DNA from: a marine bacterium B5-7
GTDB lineage: Bacteria > Pseudomonadota > Gammaproteobacteria > Arenicellales > CAJQKF01
DNA length: 64,000 bases
NCBI GenBank assembly: GCA_021604525.1
Contig: BQJD01000004.1
Coordinates: forward strand, 124,001 to 188,000
Reading direction: 5' to 3'
Of this stretch, positions 45,743 through 53,383 are shown piece after piece; within the stretch, counting starts at the first letter, position 1; each line of letters starts with the position of its first letter. The translations under genes were made by a program, and so were the position numbers. The notes under the pieces were generated by a model. It was given only the letters and a program-made list of their open reading frames with translations. It was not told where the DNA came from and did no database searches.

Positions 45743-46927
45743 ATGAAACTTAAAATTGATTGGAAATCGAAGGATGCAAAAGAGGTAAAGGAAGTCGAGA
45801 ACGAAAAGCGTCGTCGCTTTTTCGAGTTGTCCGGCAAGTATGGATTCACTGCCGCACTGGCCGCTGCAGGCGCCGGTACATTGCTTAGTCCGGAAGCTTC
45901 CGCGCAAACCGCACGCGATGAGAAAGAACGTGAGGATGCGGCAAAATACCAGGCGATTATCGCAACCGCTTATCGACTCGAACAGCAGATCGGTCTTCCC
46001 TACGCTGTATCCGAAACCAAGAACAATATTCAAAACATGACCAACGGCAAGGTATATGTAAAGGTTGCCGCGAACAAGGTATTAGGCGGCGGTACCGAGC
46101 TTGCCAAGAAAACCCAAGCCAACACTATCCAGATTGGTCAGCATTCGATTTCCAACCTCGCACCTTATGCCAAGGAAGTCGATCTTATCAACCTGCCATA
46201 CTGGTGCGCCGATAATCAGCAGTTCAACAACCTGGTGCATTCCGATGCGTGGAAGGACCTCGTTGAAAAACCGGCTGCTGAAAATGGTTACAAAATATTC
46301 TCCTACCTGACATTCGATCCGCGTACTACCTCTGTCGGCGCCAAGTTCGATGAACCGATTCGCGTGCCGAGCGACCTCAAGGGCGTGAAGTTCCGCGTTC
46401 CAGGTTCGAAGATACTGGCGCAGCTTTATACACTTCTCGGTGCCAACCCGACTCCGATTGCATGGGGCGAAACGGCGCCTGCAATCAAGTCCGGCGTGGC
46501 TGATGCACTTGACCCATCCATCGAAGGACTCTGGGTGTTCGGATTTGGTGACATCCTCAACTGGGTAACCTTTTCAGCGCCGGTTCCTGACGGCAATGTG
46601 CTGACCATGTCCAAGACCTGGTTTGACAGCCTCGATTCGGAAACTCAGGAGCAGATCGACTTCGCTGCTGATGTCACTACCCGTCAACAGCTCGCCAGCG
46701 TGCCGGCCGCTCGTGCCTATGTCATGGCCGATATGGCTAAGGCGGGTGTGCAGTACTACGTGCCTACGGCTGATGAACGTGCACAGTGGGTGGAAGCCGC
46801 TGGTCATCAACGAAGCGAATGGGATCCGTTCAAGGTGGAATTGGCTGGCTCGAAGAAAAACTTTGATCGGTTGGTGGAAGCTGCGAATACATTCGCCGGG
46901 TATTACGTACACGATCTGAAGGCGTAA
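45743..46927 (+). CDS. TRAP transporter substrate-binding protein, DctP family
   Basis: Periplasmic receptor of a tripartite ATP-independent transporter (about 394 aa). ATG 45743 follows GAGGAG by 6 nt; an earlier in-frame ATG (45698) is rejected. The N-terminus has a charged region, then a twin-arginine-type motif KRRRFFEL (about 22-29), a hydrophobic stretch and ASA cleavage site (52-54), so export by Tat is likely. The mature part has the DctP fold, with SVGAKFDEPIRVPSDLKGVK and FRVPGSKILAQLY containing the conserved Arg that binds ligand carboxylate or other anions. The ligand is unknown. A strong hairpin separates it from the permease genes. Confidence 0.92.
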   Translation: MKLKIDWKSKDAKEVKEVENEKRRRFFELSGKYGFTAALAAAGAGTLLSPEASAQTARDEKEREDAAKYQAIIATAYRLEQQIGLPYAVSETKNNIQNMTNGKVYVKVAANKVLGGGTELAKKTQANTIQIGQHSISNLAPYAKEVDLINLPYWCADNQQFNNLVHSDAWKDLVEKPAAENGYKIFSYLTFDPRTTSVGAKFDEPIRVPSDLKGVKFRVPGSKILAQLYTLLGANPTPIAWGETAPAIKSGVADALDPSIEGLWVFGFGDILNWVTFSAPVPDGNVLTMSKTWFDSLDSETQEQIDFAADVTTRQQLASVPAARAYVMADMAKAGVQYYVPTADERAQWVEAAGHQRSEWDPFKVELAGSKKNFDRLVEAANTFAGYYVHDLKA

Positions 46928-46936
46928 CTTAATCTG

Positions 46937-46964
46937 GCCGGATCGCGGGTAACCGCGATCCGGC
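46937..46964 (+). terminator. attenuator-like hairpin between binding protein and permeases
   Basis: A perfect 12-bp stem, GCCGGATCGCGG (46937-46948) with CCGCGATCCGGC (46953-46964), closes a GTAA tetraloop (GNRA type) and is followed by ATTGTTTTTG. It is a good intrinsic terminator, 10 nt after the binding-protein stop. Partial read-through would give much more binding protein than permease, as expected for TRAP systems; it would also protect the upstream mRNA 3' end. Confidence 0.75.
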
Positions 46965-46996
46965 ATTGTTTTTGAATCGACATCGGTACGCAACCC

Positions 46997-47509
46997 ATGA
47001 AACTGATCCGATTTCTGGATAAGAACGGCGAGAAGATTCTTTCCCTGTGGCTGTATCTTTTTATCGTCGTGGTTATCTTCAATGAAGTACTAAGACGGTT
47101 TGTGCTGTCTTACTCCTCTCTTTGGGGTGAGGAAACAGCACGTTATTCATTTATCTATATGGTCTGGATCGGCGCTTCAATGGCGGTCAAGGATCGATTG
47201 CACATACGCATATCGATCATTATCGACCACTTCGGTAATCGCATGCAGAATTTCTTCAGCGCGCTGGCATCGTTGCTTGGTGTTGCTCTGGCTGTCATTG
47301 CATTCCGCTATTCCATGGAGCCATTTCTGTTGTCGATAAAGTACCAGTCCGTCACTGATGGTCTGCGAATTGTTCAGGCCTGGTATTTGTTTGCTGTACC
47401 GTTCGGATTCACGTTGATCACCATACGGTTATGCCAGGCGTTGATGGAGGATGTTCACCGCATGGTGCGCAACCAGCCGCCGAAACTTCGTGAAAAACTG
47501 TTTTCGTAG
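46997..47509 (+). CDS. TRAP transporter small permease, DctQ family
   Basis: Four-helix inner-membrane subunit of 170 aa. Helices lie near residues 15-35, 48-65, 87-107 and 129-149; LSYSSLWGEETARYSFIYMV is the conserved DctQ block around helix 2. It docks onto the large permease encoded 8 nt downstream. GTG for the DctM gene lies just after GGAGG. Confidence 0.93.
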   Translation: MKLIRFLDKNGEKILSLWLYLFIVVVIFNEVLRRFVLSYSSLWGEETARYSFIYMVWIGASMAVKDRLHIRISIIIDHFGNRMQNFFSALASLLGVALAVIAFRYSMEPFLLSIKYQSVTDGLRIVQAWYLFAVPFGFTLITIRLCQALMEDVHRMVRNQPPKLREKLFS

Positions 47510-47517
47510 GAGGTACC

Positions 47518-48828
47518 GTGTACCAGTACGCCAGCACTTATTCCGAATATGCATTGACACCAGAGATCATCATGTCCCTGATTGGGCTGGTGGTTATGTT
47601 TCTGTTGGGCATACCCATCTGGATATCGCTTGGGATATCCGCATTTGCACTTTTATATTTTTCGCAGGTTATACCGTTAAGCCTGATCGGTGAGAGTCTG
47701 TTTGCAGGACTCGATGCCTTTCCGTTGATCGCTGTTCCGTTGTTTATACTGACGGGCGATGCACTGGTCAGAACAGGGTTATCCAATAAGCTTCTTGATG
47801 TTGCAGAAGCTCTGATGGGGTGGGTTCAAAGTGGTTTTGGTAGCTCGACCGTGCTTGGCTGCGGGTTCTTTTCCTGTATTTCCGGATCCGATGCGGCAGG
47901 TGCCGCCGCCATGGGACGCATCGCTACTGGCCGACTGGTTGAGAAAGGTTATCCATTGCCTTACGCCGCGGCACTGGTGGCCTCTGGTTCATGTACCGGG
48001 ATACTGATACCGCCGTCGATCGGCTACATCATTATCGGCCTGGTACTCGGTATCTCTGCGTCGACGTTGTTCATCGCCGCAATTATTCCAGGCGTACTGG
48101 TATTGATATCGATTATGGTCGCCAATGTGACGATGAATCGAATCATGGGTTATGAGGAAAGCACGCAGAAGTTCAGCGCTCGCCATCTTGCACTGACTGT
48201 TTACGATGCAAAATATGCGTTATTGATTCCGTTTCTGATTCTGGGTGGAATTTATTCCGGCATCTTTACGCCGACAGAGGCGGCAGGTGTCGCGGTGGTA
48301 TTGATCATTACCATTGGGCTTACGAAAAAGACGATAACCTGGAGCGATGTTCCAGACATGTTGTTGTCATCGGTGAAAGTAAACGGCGTTATTGTGCCAA
48401 TTATCGCTTTGTCACTTCCCATGGCTCAGGCGTTGTCATTGCTGCAAATTCCACAGACTCTGGTTGCAGATCTGACATCAATATCAGATAGCCCGGTATT
48501 CATTATCGGAATCATGATTGTTATCTTCATGATGGCCGGCGCCTTCATGGAAGCGACACCGAACATAGTAATTTTCGGTCCTTTGCTATTGCCGCTGGCT
48601 CTTCAGATTGGCATGAACGAAATTCACTTCTCGATATTCATGCTGACCACTTTGGGTCTTGGGTTCATTACACCGCCACTTGGTCTGAATCTTTTCGTGC
48701 TGTCAGCGATAACCGGGGCATCGTCCATGAGCATTTCCTATCGAGCCATCCCTTTCATGGTAAGTATGCTATTGGTGGCGATCATGATTGCCGCTTTTCC
48801 TCAGTTATCGTTGTTCTTTCTTAATTAG
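47518..48828 (+). CDS. TRAP transporter large permease, DctM family
   Basis: Ion-coupled transport subunit of 436 aa with about twelve membrane helices. Family blocks are FPLIAVPLFILTGDALVRTG, GCGFFSCISGSDAAGAAAMG, CTGILIPPSIGYIIIG and GIYSGIFTPTEAAGVAVV; FITPPLGLNLFVLSAITG is the C-terminal half-repeat. The start is GTG 47518 after GGAGGT. It completes a full TRAP system with the two preceding genes. A hairpin follows. Confidence 0.95.
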   Translation: MYQYASTYSEYALTPEIIMSLIGLVVMFLLGIPIWISLGISAFALLYFSQVIPLSLIGESLFAGLDAFPLIAVPLFILTGDALVRTGLSNKLLDVAEALMGWVQSGFGSSTVLGCGFFSCISGSDAAGAAAMGRIATGRLVEKGYPLPYAAALVASGSCTGILIPPSIGYIIIGLVLGISASTLFIAAIIPGVLVLISIMVANVTMNRIMGYEESTQKFSARHLALTVYDAKYALLIPFLILGGIYSGIFTPTEAAGVAVVLIITIGLTKKTITWSDVPDMLLSSVKVNGVIVPIIALSLPMAQALSLLQIPQTLVADLTSISDSPVFIIGIMIVIFMMAGAFMEATPNIVIFGPLLLPLALQIGMNEIHFSIFMLTTLGLGFITPPLGLNLFVLSAITGASSMSISYRAIPFMVSMLLVAIMIAAFPQLSLFFLN

Positions 48829-48852
48829 TTGGTTAAACAATTTTCTGGCATT

Positions 48853-48884
48853 CCGCCATGCCTCGTCTCTTGATGGCATGGCGG
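48853..48884 (+). terminator. hairpin after the TRAP permease genes
   Basis: CCGCCATGCC (48853-48862) pairs with GGCATGGCGG (48875-48884) around a 12-base loop and is followed by TTGTCTTG. It is a plausible terminator for the TRAP transcript. A possible new promoter, TTGATC (48890-48895) and GATAAA (48914-48919) 18 nt apart, lies before the E1 gene, so the enzyme genes may form a second transcript. Confidence 0.6.
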
Positions 48885-48939
48885 TTGTCTTGATCTGACA
48901 TAGATCGGTTTTCGATAAATCCTTGACTACATACCTGAC

Positions 48940-51108
48940 ATGTTGACCAAACCTTTACATACAGAAACACCCTGGCTTCGAATCGAAGTTGACGAAAGTG
49001 ATCGCGCCCTCATTGGATCAGCGACCTGTCGAAAGATGCTTGAACAGATGTTGATCATCCGAACATTTGAAGAGAAGCTGCTTGAGATGGCAAAAGAGGG
49101 CATTCTTCATGGACCCGCACATTCGAGCATCGGCCAGGAAGCCGTTGCGGTAGGTTGCATGTTGTCGCTTGGGTCATCTGACAAGATCAACGGCACTCAC
49201 AGAATGCACCACCAGTTTCTTGCCAAGGTGCTTAACCACGTTACCGCAAAAGACTACGATCCGGCTACGGATGAATTCAGTCCCGAAATGCAGGATGTGG
49301 TCATGCGTACCCTTGCGGAAATACTGGGTTTGTCGCCTGGGTTTACGGGTGGTCGGGGTGGCTCCATGCACTTGAAATGGGATGCCTGCGGGGTATTCGG
49401 TTCTAATGCGATTGTTGGTGGAAATCCGCCTCATGCGGTGGGATACGCCATGGCAGAAAAACTTCGTGGCAGTAATAATATTGCCGTAACGTTTTTCGGT
49501 GATGGCGCCATACAAAACGGCTCGTCTTACGAGTCGATGAATCTTGCTGCACTATACAACCTGCCGGTCGTATTCGTTTGCGAAAATAATCTCTATGCGG
49601 TTTCAACGCATGTTCGTGAACAAACACGTGAGCAACGTTTGTCTGCCCGTGGGTTAGGATTGGGTGTGCCTGGACTTGAAGTCGATGGCATGAACCCGGT
49701 AGCGATGCATGCGGCCATGTCCTGGGCGAAAGATCAGATCAGCAATAAAGCTGGACCCGTTTTAATCGAGGCGCTTACCTATCGATTTTTTCATCAGTCG
49801 GGTCCACTGACAGGAAGTGCATTCGGTTATCGGGATAAAGACGAGGAACAGCAATGGAACGATCGCGATCCTTTGAAAAACTTTCCTGAAACGCTGGTAG
49901 ATTCTGGTGTTATTGACGAAGGGGATGTGGCCCGCTATCGGCAACGTGCTGCCGATATTGTTGACACTGCGATATCCGCATTGGTTGAAGACGCTGCCGA
50001 TACAAAATCGCGCAGGATCATTCCTTCGCTGTGGCCGTCGAAGGATACTGTCGAGCATGGCATTCGAGGTGATCTTGAAGAACTCTCGAATGTATCGGTG
50101 CGTGAGGTCGAGGACACCGATCCCAAGCAGACGAAGACGATGAAATATATCGAAGCCGTATCTCTGGCCGCACGTAACGCGATGGAGCACGATGATTCGA
50201 TTATCATTTTAGGTGAAGATGTTCACCGGCTTCGCGGGGGTACTTCCGGTGCTACCCGTGGCATTGCCGAGAAGTTTCCGGATCGATTGATTGCTACTCC
50301 CATCTGTGAAAATGGTTTTACCGGATTGGGTGTTGGTGCGGCCCTCAACGGCCTGCGGCCGATTGTTGAGATCATGTATCCCGATTTCGCACTGGTAGCG
50401 GCTGATCAGTTGTTCAATCAGGCCGGCAAAGTGCGTCACATGTTCGGTGGCGACCATCCGCTACCGTTGGTGGTTCGTAGCAGAGTGTCTGCTGGAACGG
50501 GCTACGGTTCGCAGCATTCCATGGACTCGCTTGGTTTGTTTGCCTTGTATCCCGGTTGGCGAATCGTCGCGCCTTCGACTCCATACGATTACGTCGGTCT
50601 GTTTAATGCGGCCATTCGCTGTAATGACCCGGTTCTTGTTATCGAGTATCAGAACCTGTTCCAGAATACCGGGCCGGTACCTGTTGATGATCTTGACTAT
50701 ATTATTCCCTTTGGCAGCGCCAAGGTGGTTCGTGAGGGTAGCGATTGCACGGTACTTACCTATGCCGGCGTACTCCCCATGACGCTTGAAGCGATTGAAT
50801 CAAGTGGTGTCGACGCTGAAGTTATAGATCTTCGCACACTCGATCCCATGGGCATTGATTGGCAAACCATTGGTGCGAGTATTCGCAAAACCAATCGATT
50901 GGTCGTTTCCGAACAGACCACTCGTGGCACCTCACTTGGCGCGCATATCGTCAAGGCGGTACAGGAACAATTTTTCGATTGGCTTGATGCCGAGATCGTT
51001 CACGTATCCGGTGCTCATTCATCGCCTGTGGTTTCAAAAGTTCTCGAACAAGCAGCGCTTGCCGGTCCAGCGGAGATTGTCGTTGGATTGAAGCAGGTGA
51101 TGCTGTAA
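48940..51108 (+). CDS. fused alpha-beta E1 of a thiamine-dependent 2-oxoacid/acetoin-type dehydrogenase
   Basis: 722-residue fusion of both E1 chains. Residues about 25-345 are the alpha part with the ThDP motif starting FFGDGAIQNGSSYESMNL and ending in VCENN; residues about 400-722 are the beta part, with IILGEDVHRLRGG, CENGFTGLGVGAALNGLRPI and a C-terminal transketolase-like domain. Such E1s decarboxylate a 2-oxoacid or cleave a diketone/acyloin and pass the acyl unit to lipoyl-E2. The matching E2 is encoded four genes downstream. Most acetoin or branched-chain E1s are two polypeptides; here they are joined. No E3 lies in the cluster. The true substrate is unknown. Confidence 0.88.
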   Translation: MLTKPLHTETPWLRIEVDESDRALIGSATCRKMLEQMLIIRTFEEKLLEMAKEGILHGPAHSSIGQEAVAVGCMLSLGSSDKINGTHRMHHQFLAKVLNHVTAKDYDPATDEFSPEMQDVVMRTLAEILGLSPGFTGGRGGSMHLKWDACGVFGSNAIVGGNPPHAVGYAMAEKLRGSNNIAVTFFGDGAIQNGSSYESMNLAALYNLPVVFVCENNLYAVSTHVREQTREQRLSARGLGLGVPGLEVDGMNPVAMHAAMSWAKDQISNKAGPVLIEALTYRFFHQSGPLTGSAFGYRDKDEEQQWNDRDPLKNFPETLVDSGVIDEGDVARYRQRAADIVDTAISALVEDAADTKSRRIIPSLWPSKDTVEHGIRGDLEELSNVSVREVEDTDPKQTKTMKYIEAVSLAARNAMEHDDSIIILGEDVHRLRGGTSGATRGIAEKFPDRLIATPICENGFTGLGVGAALNGLRPIVEIMYPDFALVAADQLFNQAGKVRHMFGGDHPLPLVVRSRVSAGTGYGSQHSMDSLGLFALYPGWRIVAPSTPYDYVGLFNAAIRCNDPVLVIEYQNLFQNTGPVPVDDLDYIIPFGSAKVVREGSDCTVLTYAGVLPMTLEAIESSGVDAEVIDLRTLDPMGIDWQTIGASIRKTNRLVVSEQTTRGTSLGAHIVKAVQEQFFDWLDAEIVHVSGAHSSPVVSKVLEQAALAGPAEIVVGLKQVML

Positions 51109-51138
51109 CGAACCCTTTTATTTGAATGAGGAATTAAT

Positions 51139-51603
51139 GTGAGTTCAACAAACTCTGCGCTGCTCGATGACCTCATCGTCCGACCGCACCACACGGCGCT
51201 GTGTATAGAGAACTTCGATGCGGCACAATCATTTTTTTGTGACGTCCTCGGTATGCGTGTAGAAAACGAAGCCGATCAACGGGACGAAGAAGGTCTTGGT
51301 ATCGTCACCGGATTGCCCGGTGCGGTTGTACGCTGGGCAATGTTGGAACGTAACGGATATCGGTTGGAATTATTCAAGTACTACCAACCCGAAGGACGTA
51401 CCGTAAATATCCGCCAATGCGATCGGGGGCTGACTCACATTGCTTTTGAAGTATCCGATGTCGACGATGCATGCTGGCGGGTTCGAAATGCAGGTCACGA
51501 GACTTACTCGGATCCGCAGAATTTGCGTGGCGGTGCAACACGACCTGTCTATGTTAAAGGTCCTGAAGGCATCGTGGTTGAACTCATCGAGTTTCGACAA
51601 TGA
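51139..51603 (+). CDS. VOC-superfamily epimerase/glyoxalase-like protein
   Basis: 154-aa VOC protein with both metal-ligand pairs visible: His in RPHHTALCIENF, Glu in RLELFKYY, His in GLTHIAFEV and Glu in GIVVELIEF. The His-Glu-His-Glu set resembles methylmalonyl-CoA epimerase and glyoxalase I rather than extradiol dioxygenases. An epimerase or isomerase of a 2-hydroxy or 2-oxo intermediate would fit the cluster. Its stop overlaps the SDR start (ATGA), showing translational coupling. Confidence 0.85.
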   Translation: MSSTNSALLDDLIVRPHHTALCIENFDAAQSFFCDVLGMRVENEADQRDEEGLGIVTGLPGAVVRWAMLERNGYRLELFKYYQPEGRTVNIRQCDRGLTHIAFEVSDVDDACWRVRNAGHETYSDPQNLRGGATRPVYVKGPEGIVVELIEFRQ

Positions 51604-52382
51604 GCACCGCAGAATTTGCCGGGCGGCGTGTGATCATTACCGGTGGCGCCAGTGGTATCGGTGCCGCTGTCGCTAAACGTCTTGTAAGTCACGGTGCTTA
51701 CGTTTATCTCCTGGATGTGAATGCGACGGGTGTCGAATCCACCGCTACTGCGTTCGGTGATCAGGCAGGTTTCGGAGTATGCAATGTAACCAGTGAGGAT
51801 GACTTTATTCGAGTCTTCAAAGAAGTACGCGGTGAAGGCATTATCGATGGATTGGTGTGTTGTGCGGGTTGTCCCGATTTGCCTGTCCCCGCTGAGAATT
51901 ATTCTCTCGATAACTTTAACCGTGTAATCGATTCACACCTGAATGGAACATTTATCGCCTGTCGGACTGTCGGTGCATCGATGATCGAAGATGGCGGTGG
52001 TGCCATCGTTAATATTGCATCGGTACTATCGTTTAACTCGGGCCCGGTCATGGGTTACGCTGCCGCCAAGGCGGCGATAGTCAATTTAACGTCCTCGTTT
52101 GCGGTGCAATGGGCTGCCCGTAACGTTCGCGTTAATGCAGTGGCGCCGGGCTGGACCGATACGCCTTTTCTAAAGCCGAAGGAACGAAACGGAGAACGTG
52201 ATTTCACGCCAATAAAACAAGCAACACCGCTTGGCCGGTTATTGTCGCCGAGTGAGATAGCCGAGGTGATTGCATTCCTGCTTTCACCAAAATCAAGTGC
52301 CATTGTCGGCACCACAGTGGCTTGTGATGGCGGTGTGATTGCCGGCGCCGGGTGGCCTCCTTATGGTGGTATACCCGCCTGA
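51600..52382 (+). CDS. short-chain dehydrogenase/reductase
   Basis: Classical SDR of 260 aa. The cofactor motif is VIITGGASGIGAAVAKRL with an acidic residue in LLDVN (NAD preference), the NAG motif reads CCAGCPD, the catalytic Ser is in NIASVLSF and the Tyr-x-x-x-Lys is GYAAAKAA. It probably oxidises a secondary alcohol of the pathway to a ketone. It overlaps the VOC gene by 4 nt and precedes the beta-hydroxyacid dehydrogenase by 49 nt. Confidence 0.93.
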   Translation: MSTAEFAGRRVIITGGASGIGAAVAKRLVSHGAYVYLLDVNATGVESTATAFGDQAGFGVCNVTSEDDFIRVFKEVRGEGIIDGLVCCAGCPDLPVPAENYSLDNFNRVIDSHLNGTFIACRTVGASMIEDGGGAIVNIASVLSFNSGPVMGYAAAKAAIVNLTSSFAVQWAARNVRVNAVAPGWTDTPFLKPKERNGERDFTPIKQATPLGRLLSPSEIAEVIAFLLSPKSSAIVGTTVACDGGVIAGAGWPPYGGIPA

Positions 52383-52431
52383 TCGTCATTGGGTTCGTAG
52401 CACCTTATTAAAAGCCAGGGGTAATTGATAA

Positions 52432-53337
52432 ATGTTGAATGTAGGCTTCATTGGGCTGGGTGTCATGGGCTCACCTATGGCTCGACACATCGCCGAGGCG
52501 GGACATTCACTTCGCGTCTACGATATCGACTCAAACATTCGGCAGACTTTCGCTAATCTTACTAACTGCACTGTTGCTGCAACACCGGCGCAGGCGGCTG
52601 ACGATGTTGATTATCTGATTACCATGCTTCCGGAAACCAAACACGTAGTTGACGTTCTGTTTGGCGAAGATGGCGCGGTAGAGCACCTTGCCGATAACGC
52701 GCTCGTGATTGAAATGAGTACCGGTGATGCCACCGCAACACCGGACATCGCCGGGCGATTGCGTCGCAAAGGTTTTCGCATGATCGACGTGCCGGTCGGT
52801 CGAACTCCGGTAGACGCTCACGCCGGTACGCTTCTGGCGCTGGTGGGAGCCGAGCCCGCAGAGCTTGAAGAGGTCAAACCGCTCTTACTTTGTTTCTGTG
52901 ATGAGATCGTTCATGCAGGCCCGCCCGGAAGCGGGATAAAGCTCAAGCTGGTTAATAACTATATGACCATGATCGGCATGGTGATGACGTCGGAAACCCT
53001 GATGCTGGCCGAGAAAGTCGGACTCGATCGGGATACGGTTGTTCATGTACTGCAGAACACGGTGGCAGGACGAGGCCAGATTAACGTTAATTTTCCACGT
53101 AAAGTGCTTGCCGGCGATATCACACCGGATTTTCCATTGCGTCTCGGTTTGAAAGACCTGTCGCTGGCCCTTGATCTGGCACGTTCTGTCGGCGCGCCGC
53201 TGATGCTCGGTGGTGTTTCCCGGGAACTTTTTTCCCTGGCCCGTTCCCTGGGACGCGAAAACCAGGATTGCACAGCCATGCTGTTGTTGCTTGAAGACCT
53301 GGCCCGTTGTCAAACGGGCTCTGCCGATAACGGCTGA
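52432..53337 (+). CDS. beta-hydroxyacid dehydrogenase, sulfolactaldehyde-reductase-like
   Basis: HIBADH-family NAD(P) oxidoreductase of 301 aa. The Rossmann motif is VGFIGLGVMGSPMARHI with an Asp in VYDIDSN (NADH preference). The substrate loop reads DVPVGRTPVDAHAGTL where most family members have PVSGG. This matches E. coli YihU, whose Arg123, Asn174 and Ser178 bind the sulfonate and whose Lys171 is catalytic; here the equivalents are Arg124, Asn175, Thr179 and Lys172 in KLVNNYMT. It may act on sulfolactaldehyde/DHPS or a similar anion. Family is sure, the substrate is inference. Confidence 0.9.
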   Translation: MLNVGFIGLGVMGSPMARHIAEAGHSLRVYDIDSNIRQTFANLTNCTVAATPAQAADDVDYLITMLPETKHVVDVLFGEDGAVEHLADNALVIEMSTGDATATPDIAGRLRRKGFRMIDVPVGRTPVDAHAGTLLALVGAEPAELEEVKPLLLCFCDEIVHAGPPGSGIKLKLVNNYMTMIGMVMTSETLMLAEKVGLDRDTVVHVLQNTVAGRGQINVNFPRKVLAGDITPDFPLRLGLKDLSLALDLARSVGAPLMLGGVSRELFSLARSLGRENQDCTAMLLLLEDLARCQTGSADNG

Positions 53338-53383
53338 TTCGTCCAATCAATACTCCACTGATTACCACTATCACTGATTACGT

